Shown here: positions 33,174-38,216 of the stretch, one piece after another
Position numbering within the stretch: position 1 is the stretch's first letter
Layout of the letters: each line of letters begins with the position of its first letter
Assembly: GCA_902801825.1 (NCBI GenBank)
Contig: CADCJS010000009.1
Coordinates: forward strand, 1-38,216
Source: an uncultured Erysipelotrichaceae bacterium
GTDB taxonomy: Bacteria; Bacillota_I; Bacilli_A; RF39; UBA660
Direction: 5' to 3'
DNA: 38,216 nt
The notes under the pieces: model-generated
Database searches by the model: none
Told to the model about the DNA's origin: nothing
Seen by the model: the letters and a program-made list of their open reading frames with translations, nothing else
Program-made: the position numbers and the translations under genes

Positions 33174-33229
33174 CTACTTTTGAATGTTTTTATGATAAAT
33201 TGCAATAATAGTCGGTTAAAATTGCACTA
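33169..33229. promoter_or_regulatory. Three TTGCA(C/A)TA repeats, candidate XRE operators
   Basis: TTGCACTA at 33169-33176, TTGCAATA at 33200-33207 and TTGCACTA at 33222-33229, spaced 31 and 22 bases, about three and two helical turns. They lie between the divergent cargo operon and XRE gene, where a repressor would bind. The rest of the 32844-33303 gap shows no gene. Confidence 0.45.
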
Positions 33230-33303
33230 GATTTGTAGGATAATAATTATATACACATAATAAGACTTTAAGAAAATCATAATATTTATGGGAGGTGGTA
33301 TAA

Positions 33304-33729
33304 GTGAAATTTAGTAAAGAAGATGAAAATTATATTTACCAGATAATAGGTAAAAACATTAAGAAATATAGAAAACTACGAGGATGGACGCAAGAACAAT
33401 TAGCCGAAAAAATAGATTATTCTTTATCTTTCATTAGTGGAATAGAATCTGCATATCATCAAACTTTTTCTCTTGGAGCATTATGGAGAATATCAAGAGT
33501 ATTAGGTGTAGATTTTTATAAATTGTGTGAAGATGAAAATGAAGGCAATACCAATACTAAATACATAAATTATAAATGCGATTTGTGTGGTACTGAAACA
33601 AAAATGCCAATAAAAGTTGTTAAGCATTTTAAAAATATGTACGAATTAACAGGTAATCAAAATCTACCAACTTTTGATTGTACAAATTGCGATGGGAAAC
33701 TAAAACCTACTAACCCAATGGATTTTTAA
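33304..33729 (+). CDS. XRE-family regulator with C-terminal zinc ribbon
   Basis: 141 residues from a GTG (33304) behind GGGAGGTGG. The HTH_XRE domain occupies about 12-75 (IKKYRKLRGWTQEQLAEKI, then a recognition helix and LGVDFYKLCE). The C-terminal part holds two Cys pairs, CDLCG (about 94-98) and CTNCD (about 127-131), forming a probable zinc ribbon. It is divergent from the cargo operon and is presumably its regulator. The ribbon tail echoes the ribbons in the cargo proteins, so it may sense zinc or interact with them. Followed by a terminator. Confidence 0.85.
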   Translation: MKFSKEDENYIYQIIGKNIKKYRKLRGWTQEQLAEKIDYSLSFISGIESAYHQTFSLGALWRISRVLGVDFYKLCEDENEGNTNTKYINYKCDLCGTETKMPIKVVKHFKNMYELTGNQNLPTFDCTNCDGKLKPTNPMDF

Positions 33730-33848
33730 AATTATTCTATTTACATTTTTTGTACATATTTGCAGTTTTTTAAAAAAGGTTGTTGAAAAATTTTTTTCTT
33801 ATGTTATCGTTTATTTATCAACCAAGTAGTATTAGGTTGATGTAGTAG

Positions 33849-33879
33849 AATCGTCTGCTTGTATAGGGACGATTTTTTT
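33849..33879 (+). terminator. Terminator after the XRE region
   Basis: AATCGTC ... GACGATT followed by seven T residues on the plus strand, about 120 bases after the regulator stop. No gene is seen in 33730-33848. Confidence 0.7.
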
Positions 33880-33883
33880 ATGT

Positions 33884-34273
33884 CTAAAATTTCCTTTCAA
33901 TATTATCAAAGTTATAATAATTATCTAGTTCATCATCTTCCCATAAGTCATCAATATCTAAATTTAATCTATGAATATTACTTATAATTGAATTTTTAAA
34001 ATACCCAAATTTATTTTCAATTATATTCCCATCTTCATCTTTAAAATTTCTTTTAACCACTCTTGGAACAAAATAATGAATTATTTGTATTAAATCTTGA
34101 TACGAATTATCATCATCTAATAACTGATTAAATAACTTATCATAATAAAATATTTGTATATCATATTCATTTATATAACCACTTTCTATTAATTCTAATG
34201 TTAATCTATTATGTTCTTTAGAAACAAAAAAAAGCCAATTTCTTGGCTTACATATACAATTTATAATAATACT
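33884..34273 (-). pseudogene. Headless ORF at the right end of the element (3' remnant)
   Basis: A 129-codon open frame ending at TAG 33884-33886, with no usable start codon. The text is protein-like: KPRNWLFFVSKEHNRLTLEL, IIHYFVPRVVKRNF, and NKFGYFKNSIISNIHRLN, ending in an acidic tail. The end resembles C-termini of replication-initiator-like proteins of Bacillota elements, but I cannot name a family. The 5' part is gone, and a terminator hairpin interrupts the frame region at 34225-34249. It is best read as the 3' remnant of a larger element gene. Confidence 0.5.
34225..34249 (-). terminator. Terminator that stops transcription entering from dacF 5' part
   Basis: On the minus strand AAGCCAA - GAAA - TTGGCTT is followed by a T run, about 50 bases past the stop of the interrupted dacF. 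In the integrated state, dacF transcripts would end here. Confidence 0.75.
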
Positions 34274-34297
34274 TTAAAATATAAAGTTTTAAAGTGG

Positions 34298-34708
34298 TTA
34301 TATTGTTATTTCTTCTCTTATAACTTGCGACTGCTTTTTTATCACTACCACATCATTCGCAGATGCCATTGAAATCCCCTTAATTAAATCTTCAACCTTA
34401 ATTAATTCATTTTCTTCTAAGAATATTTGACTTCCACCCATTGATGAAGCATTATTACTTATTCTTATTTTTTCATTTAATTTTAGATTATTATTTTCAA
34501 TCTCTTCCATTATTAATATTAAACTCATCATTTTTGTCATAGAAGCTGGACTTCTTCTTTCGTTTTCATTTTTAGAATATATTACTTCACCAGTAGATGC
34601 TTCTATTAATATTGCACTTTTAGCATTCTCTGCTAGATTAATTTCTTCAGCTTTAACTACTGTAAAAAAACAAAATAATGTAATAAAGAAAATTAAATAT
34701 CTTTTCAT
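34298..34708 (-). CDS. dacF: dacF 5' part (D-alanyl-D-alanine carboxypeptidase), interrupted
   Basis: 136 codons, of which the first 119 are dacF. They comprise a signal peptide (about 1-20), the active-site tetrad S56-M-T-K59 in RRSPASMTK, and S116-A-N118 in GISMASAND. After Asp119 the frame continues into the element as VVVIKKQSQ... and stops. DacF-type enzymes trim D-Ala from peptidoglycan stem peptides; in Bacillus the dacF gene precedes spoIIAA and is expressed around forespore formation. Truncated here, it lacks the KTG box and cannot be active. Excision of the element would restore it. Start ATG 34708 behind AGAGGTGA. Confidence 0.92.
   Translation of the reverse strand: MKRYLIFFITLFCFFTVVKAEEINLAENAKSAILIEASTGEVIYSKNENERRSPASMTKMMSLILIMEEIENNNLKLNEKIRISNNASSMGGSQIFLEENELIKVEDLIKGISMASANDVVVIKKQSQVIREEITI
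34330..34362. other. attR: right junction of the dacF element
   Basis: Core CATCATTCGC (34351-34360). The element-side arm ACTGCTTTTTTA (34330-34341) is the inverted partner of 24090-24100. dacF sequence resumes on the other side. Confidence 0.85.
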
Positions 34709-34726
34709 TATTCACCTCTTTAATAA

Positions 34727-34753
34727 AGATTATGAAAAATATTAATTAATATG
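34727..34753 (-). promoter_or_regulatory. Possible sigma-E-like promoter of dacF
   Basis: The minus strand has CATATT, a 13-base spacer, then CATAATCT, near the sigma-E pattern (ATATT-N14-CATACA-T). The spacer is one base short and the region is AT-rich, so the match is weak. No sigma-F-like GG-containing -10 is visible. Confidence 0.25.
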
Positions 34754-34762
34754 AAAATATTG

Positions 34763-34771
34763 TGATATAAT
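34763..34771 (+). promoter_or_regulatory. Extended -10 promoter of the VanY-type gene
   Basis: TGATATAAT (TGnTATAAT) lies about 20 bases before the ATG at 34793. Confidence 0.55.
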
Positions 34772-34792
34772 TATTAAAATAGGTGGTGCGTT

Positions 34793-35887
34793 ATGAAGAA
34801 AAAAAGAAAACCAAATTATAAATTAAGAAGAAATATAGCTAAATTTATATTAATTTTATTAATTTTTATTCCTATAATTATTATAAATAAAACAAAGATA
34901 GTTAATGCTCCTTTATATTTTACTTATAGAGAATATTCTAAAGTGTTAGATGCATTATTTGAAGTGAATTATAATAATAAAGAAGTTGTTAATATTATAA
35001 CTGATTTAAAAAAGAATAATAAAATAAACGATTCTACAGATGATTACATATTAGAGTTAAATAATAAAGGTTATTCACATAATACTATTAATTTTATTTT
35101 ATTAAATCTAGATAAAAAAGATATAACAAAAATGTTAAATAATAAATATTCTAAAGATTTTGAGGAATATATTAAATTACCTTTATTCAATTATAATAAA
35201 TATAATCGATATTTAAGTTATCAAAAGAAAAATACAAATTTATCATTAGAAGATGTTACAGTACAAATAGAATTAGATCTTGATAAAGAACACTATGAAG
35301 ATGCAGTTTTAGAAGATAATCCTGATTCAATAACAGCACTAGTTAATAAACATAGATATCTTGATGAAAAATATGAACCTAGTGATTTAGTTGATATGGA
35401 TGATAAATACGCTAATAATACATATAGACAAATGAGAATAAGAAAAGAAGTTTATGAAGAATTTAAAAAAATGGTTGATGATGCGAAAGATGATGGAATT
35501 AAGTTTTATGCAGAATCAGCATATAGAACATTTTCTTTTCAAGATAATTTATATAAAGAATATGTAGTTAGTTATGGACAAGCTAAAGCTGATACTTTTG
35601 CTGCACGTCCTGGTTATTCAGAGCATCAATTAGGTACATCATTAGATATAGCAAATACATGGACTATTAAAGAAGATTCAAAAGAATATAAATGGATAGA
35701 TGAAAATGGATATAAATATGGATTTATATTTAGATATAAAGAAAAAAATGAAAATATTACAGGTTATAAAGCTGAATCATGGCATATTAGATATGTAGGA
35801 AAAGATGCTGCTACTTATATTCATAATCATAATATAACTTTTGATGAATATTATGCTAAGTTTATAATTACAAAAAATAAAAAATAA
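34793..35887 (+). CDS. Membrane-anchored VanY-type D-alanyl-D-alanine carboxypeptidase
   Basis: 364 residues. A cytoplasmic Lys/Arg-rich start and one membrane segment (about 16-31) anchor the protein. The N-terminal half is an unrecognised helical domain. The C-terminal half is peptidase M15B: ALVNKHRYLDEKYEPSDLV, then SAYRTFSFQ, the zinc site SEHQLGTSLDI (SxHxxGxxxD) and ESWHIRYVG (catalytic Glu and third ligand His). Such enzymes remove the terminal D-Ala, or a D,L-bond in LdcB relatives, from peptidoglycan peptides outside the cell. It is divergent from dacF, another carboxypeptidase, and could cover for it while dacF is split. Confidence 0.9.
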   Translation: MKKKRKPNYKLRRNIAKFILILLIFIPIIIINKTKIVNAPLYFTYREYSKVLDALFEVNYNNKEVVNIITDLKKNNKINDSTDDYILELNNKGYSHNTINFILLNLDKKDITKMLNNKYSKDFEEYIKLPLFNYNKYNRYLSYQKKNTNLSLEDVTVQIELDLDKEHYEDAVLEDNPDSITALVNKHRYLDEKYEPSDLVDMDDKYANNTYRQMRIRKEVYEEFKKMVDDAKDDGIKFYAESAYRTFSFQDNLYKEYVVSYGQAKADTFAARPGYSEHQLGTSLDIANTWTIKEDSKEYKWIDENGYKYGFIFRYKEKNENITGYKAESWHIRYVGKDAATYIHNHNITFDEYYAKFIITKNKK

Positions 35888-35936
35888 CTTTAATGAAGTG
35901 TCCTAAATGGGGTTCACTTCATAAAGTTATTTTTTT
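35882..35936. terminator. Bidirectional terminator with TGTC...TGGGGTTCAC loop
   Basis: AATAACTTTAATGAAGTG pairs with CACTTCATAAAGTTATT (one bulge), flanked by A and T runs, between convergent genes. The loop repeats the TGTC...TGGGGTTCAC motif of the terminator at 5043-5104. Confidence 0.8.
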
Positions 35937-37198
35937 ATTTTATATATAATTTTTGGTTCATTTATATTTTTTTCTGTAATTTTAAAATACTTTAATAATT
36001 CATCACTATCAATATTTTTATCAGTATAAACAGTCATTATTGTTTCACCTATTTTTACTTTATCACATACTTTTTTACTAAACTTGATACCAACTTTGTA
36101 ATTAATACTATCACTAATTTTAGTTCTACCAGCACCTAAATCTTTACATAAAAGAGCAAGTCCCATTGTATCTATATCTGTTAAATACCCGTTAGATTTA
36201 GATCTTACTTTAATATTCTTTTTGTTTATTTCGATACTATTAATATCTCCATCTTGTGCTGAAATAAATTCTAATAATTTTTTATATCCTTTTTTATTAT
36301 TAAAATTAGTTATAACTTCTTCATATGCATCATCTATACTTATATTTTTTCCTAAACTAACCATATAAGTTGCAAGTACAATACATAAATTAATAAATCT
36401 TTCTTCTCCTTTATTTTGTAAAGTATCTATTGCTTCTTTTACTTCTAAAGCATTACCAATTGTATATCCTAATGGATAATTCATATTTGTTATTAATGCA
36501 ATTGTTTCTTTATTATATTTTTTACCTATTTTTACCATTATATCTGCTAGTTTTTCTGCTGTTTTAATATCTTTTAAAAATGCCCCTTTACCTACTTTTA
36601 CATCTAATAATATTTTATCAGATGAAGATGCAATTTTTTTACTCATAATACTTGATGCGATTAATCCTATACAATCAGTCGTTCCAGTAACATCTCTTAA
36701 AGCATATATTTTCTTATCAGCAGGAACTAGATTTTCAGTTTGTGATATTAAACTTAAATTTATATTATTTACTTGTTTTATAAATTGTTTGAATTTTAAT
36801 TTTGTTTTAAATCCTTTTATAGATTCTAATTTATCTATTGTTCCTCCAGTAAAACCTAATCCTCTTCCACTCATTTTAGCTATTTTAACATTACAAGATG
36901 CAACTAATGGTAATACAACTAGTGAGGTTTTATCTCCTACACCACCTGTAGAGTGTTTATCAACAATAATATCATTAATTGAAGATAAATCTAGTTTTTC
37001 TCCACTATTAATCATAGCATCAGTTAAATAAAGTATTTCATCAAAACTTAATTCATTTATAGTTATTGCCATTAATAAAGAACTCATTTGATAGTCTTCT
37101 ATATTGCCTTTAACATATTCTTTTACAACATAATCTATTTCTTCTTTTGAAAGTTCTTTTTTATCTTTCTTCTTAACAATAATATCTATTATATTCAA
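35927..37198 (-). CDS. pdp: Pyrimidine-nucleoside phosphorylase
   Basis: 423 residues, typical length. The glycosyltransferase family 3 fold and the signature KMSGRGLGFTGGTIDKLESI are clear, with the phosphate-binding DKHSTGGVGDKTSL near residue 81 and VGKGAFLKD near 200. It phosphorolyses uridine, thymidine or deoxyuridine to free base and (deoxy)ribose-1-phosphate for salvage. The start is TTG 37198 behind GAGGTGG. No other salvage genes are adjacent. The convergent hairpin ends the transcript. Confidence 0.95.
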   Translation of the reverse strand: MNIIDIIVKKKDKKELSKEEIDYVVKEYVKGNIEDYQMSSLLMAITINELSFDEILYLTDAMINSGEKLDLSSINDIIVDKHSTGGVGDKTSLVVLPLVASCNVKIAKMSGRGLGFTGGTIDKLESIKGFKTKLKFKQFIKQVNNINLSLISQTENLVPADKKIYALRDVTGTTDCIGLIASSIMSKKIASSSDKILLDVKVGKGAFLKDIKTAEKLADIMVKIGKKYNKETIALITNMNYPLGYTIGNALEVKEAIDTLQNKGEERFINLCIVLATYMVSLGKNISIDDAYEEVITNFNNKKGYKKLLEFISAQDGDINSIEINKKNIKVRSKSNGYLTDIDTMGLALLCKDLGAGRTKISDSINYKVGIKFSKKVCDKVKIGETIMTVYTDKNIDSDELLKYFKITEKNINEPKIIYKIKK

Positions 37199-37228
37199 AT
37201 TAATACCACCTCTATTGTATTCATTATA

Positions 37229-38107
37229 TCATATTAATTCATATTTTCTAGATATTATTCTATCATCCATAACAAATTTATTATCTTTTTTACATATTAT
37301 TATTCCTATAGTCTTATCTTCATAGCTTGATTTAATATTTTTATTTATATAATTCATATATTTTTGTATTTGACCTATATGTTCACTTCTTAATTCTGTT
37401 ACTTTAAGTTCTACTACAATATAACATTTATATTTAATATTATATAAAAGCAAATCAATATAATTATATCTATCTCCTAACTTTATTTTATATTCATTTT
37501 TTATATAACAAAATCCTTCACCTAATTCAGCTAAAAAGCCATCTATATCTTCTAATATTAATTTTTTTAATATCTTTTCTGATATATTGTCATAATCATA
37601 ACTATTTTTAATAAGAATTGGATTTTTTATAAAGTCCGATACTAGAGTATTTTGATTATTAATGAGTTTATTTTTTGTTTCTTTATCTAATCTTTCGTAT
37701 TCTTTTGATTTTATTTTATCTTGCAATTGTCTTTTACTTAAATTATTTATTAAACACTGATTAGCATAATAATACATTTTATTATTATCTTTCAATGGCA
37801 TTAATGTCAAAAATATTGTCCAAGATAATTTGGAAACCAATGGTTTCCAAATCTCATCATTAAACGTAATATACAATTGTCTCATACTTCTTAAAGTTCT
37901 ATCATTATATTTTATTCCAACTTCAACAACTAACATTCTAGAATACTCACCTATTATATCTTTACCATAATGTCTACCTGCTTCACTTAATAATTTTCCA
38001 ACCTCAAAATATGTAATAATCCTATTTCTTTCCTTAGAATAATCTTTTACTTTTTCATATATTTCATTATCAATTAACTTATTTTTTATTTCATTATAAT
38101 AGTTCAT
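37229..38107 (-). CDS. DUF1016 / PD-(D/E)XK nuclease-domain protein (YhcG-like)
   Basis: 292 residues. The N-terminal DUF1016 winged-helix region has YFEVGKLLSEAGRHYGKDII, RTLRSMRQLYITF and LSWTIFLTLMPLKD. The C-terminal PD-(D/E)XK core includes FLAELGEGFCYIKNEY, YIDLLLYNIKYKCYIVVELKV (Asp and Glu-x-Lys ligands) and HIGQIQKYMNYI. Members are predicted nucleases, often found with restriction or mobile loci. This copy is shorter than the usual ~340 residues and ends right after DDRIISRKYELI, without the typical EYAL...P tail, so it may be truncated at the C-terminus. It starts at ATG 38107 behind AAGGAG, 21 bases after the ssb-like gene. Confidence 0.88.
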   Translation of the reverse strand: MNYYNEIKNKLIDNEIYEKVKDYSKERNRIITYFEVGKLLSEAGRHYGKDIIGEYSRMLVVEVGIKYNDRTLRSMRQLYITFNDEIWKPLVSKLSWTIFLTLMPLKDNNKMYYYANQCLINNLSKRQLQDKIKSKEYERLDKETKNKLINNQNTLVSDFIKNPILIKNSYDYDNISEKILKKLILEDIDGFLAELGEGFCYIKNEYKIKLGDRYNYIDLLLYNIKYKCYIVVELKVTELRSEHIGQIQKYMNYINKNIKSSYEDKTIGIIICKKDNKFVMDDRIISRKYELI

Positions 38108-38120
38108 ATTTCTCCTTAAA

Positions 38121-38138
38121 AAAGCAGATTACTCTGCT
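38121..38138 (-). terminator. Terminator after the ssb-like gene
   Basis: AGCAGA - GTAA - TCTGCT followed by T residues on the minus strand; it overlaps the stop codon of the partial gene. Confidence 0.65.
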
Positions 38139-38216
38139 TCTTCTTGTTTTTTACTTGATAAAAATGTAACTTTTTCAGCGATGACTTCTGTAAGGTATTT
38201 AACTTCATCTTCTTTT
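38129..38216 (-). CDS. ssb: C-terminal end of a probable single-stranded DNA-binding protein (partial)
   Basis: The gene runs off the window edge; only the last 28 codons are seen. EVKYLTEVIAEKVTFLS matches the final beta strands of the SSB OB-fold (usually YxTEVVAxxVxFL), followed by a short acidic tail KKQEEAE. A full SSB normally has a longer tail with an acidic DDDIPF-like tip; this one lacks it, so it may be a short SSB paralogue or a primosomal PriB-like OB protein. Stop TAA at 38129-38131. Confidence 0.6.
   Translation of the reverse strand, partial: KEDEVKYLTEVIAEKVTFLSSKKQEEAE

Larger units (their letters stand above)
24076..34354. mobile_element. 10.3-kb serine-recombinase element inserted in dacF
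   Basis: It is bounded by a 10-bp direct repeat (24074-24083 and 34351-34360), with a repeat-to-repeat distance of 10,277 bp. It splits dacF between the codons for Asp119 and Ala120 of the restored protein. It carries a large serine recombinase at its left end, a 66-residue protein, zinc-ribbon membrane proteins, a lipoprotein, a WG-repeat protein, an SPFH protein and an XRE regulator. No structural phage, replication or conjugation genes are complete, so it is not a full prophage or conjugative element. Precise excision would regenerate dacF in frame. The exact ends depend on the crossover position within the core. Confidence 0.88.

Noticed and set aside
1-38216. CRISPR array
   Set aside because: No regularly spaced direct repeats of 20-40 bases were seen, and no Cas-like proteins are encoded.
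1-38216. Mycoplasma-type code (TGA as Trp)
   Set aside because: TGA ends several well-defined genes (for example cse60, spoVAD and the recombinase), and tryptophans are encoded by TGG.

Overview
The window comes from a very AT-rich (roughly a quarter G+C), spore-forming member of the Bacillota, most likely class Bacilli. EzrA, ScpA/ScpB, YtxG/YtxH-like proteins, a T-box-controlled tyrS, an RNase J-family protein and a dacF-spoIIAA-sigF-spoVACDE cluster all point there. TGA is used as a stop, so this is not a mycoplasma code. A low-GC gut lineage near RF39/Erysipelotrichales is a reasonable inference, but the sequence does not prove it.

Layout. 1-5.3 kb: a tRNA-Gly, two unrecognised proteins, a large InlB-repeat surface protein with an unusual GC-rich C-terminal tail, and a PemK/MazF-like small protein. 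5.4-17.5 kb: housekeeping genes, namely a catalytically degenerate RNase J-like protein, ezrA, rpsD with a long leader, a damaged-looking tyrS behind a T-box, ytxG/ytxH-like genes, trmB, a possible spore-coat protein behind a sigma-K-like promoter, and a MurJ/SpoVB-type flippase preceded by the tiny sporulation gene cse60. 17.6-20.1 kb: a lipoprotein, an MTA/SAH nucleosidase, scpB and scpA. 20.1-24.1 kb: an RNHCP protein and the sporulation cluster spoVAE-spoVAD-spoVAC-sigF-spoIIAA-dacF. spoIIAB is absent, and the SpoIIAA-like protein lacks the phosphorylatable serine motif.

24.08-34.35 kb is a 10,277-bp mobile element inserted inside dacF. The 5' part of dacF (signal peptide, SxxK, SxN) lies at 34.3-34.7 kb and the 3' part (KTG box) at 23.3-24.07 kb. 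A 10-bp core is shared by both junctions. Joining the flanks across it restores an in-frame DacF of about 381 residues. The element carries its own large serine recombinase next to the left junction. The reconstructed attP has inverted arms around the core, as expected for this enzyme class. This is the architecture of skin-like elements that are excised during sporulation (sigK, spoVFB, spsM), but here it is in dacF. The cargo is a set of zinc-ribbon membrane proteins, a WG-repeat protein and a YdjI-like SPFH/SHOCT protein, opposite a zinc-ribbon-tailed XRE regulator. It resembles the ydjGHI part of the Bacillus PspA/YdjGHI membrane-stress system, without PspA.

34.8-38.2 kb: a VanY-type D,D-carboxypeptidase, a pyrimidine-nucleoside phosphorylase, a DUF1016 PD-(D/E)XK nuclease-like protein, and the C-terminal end of a probable single-stranded DNA-binding protein running off the edge. 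The strongest candidates for new biology are the dacF-splitting element and its cargo, the spoIIAB-less sigma-F locus, and the diversity-generating-retroelement-like tail of the surface protein.
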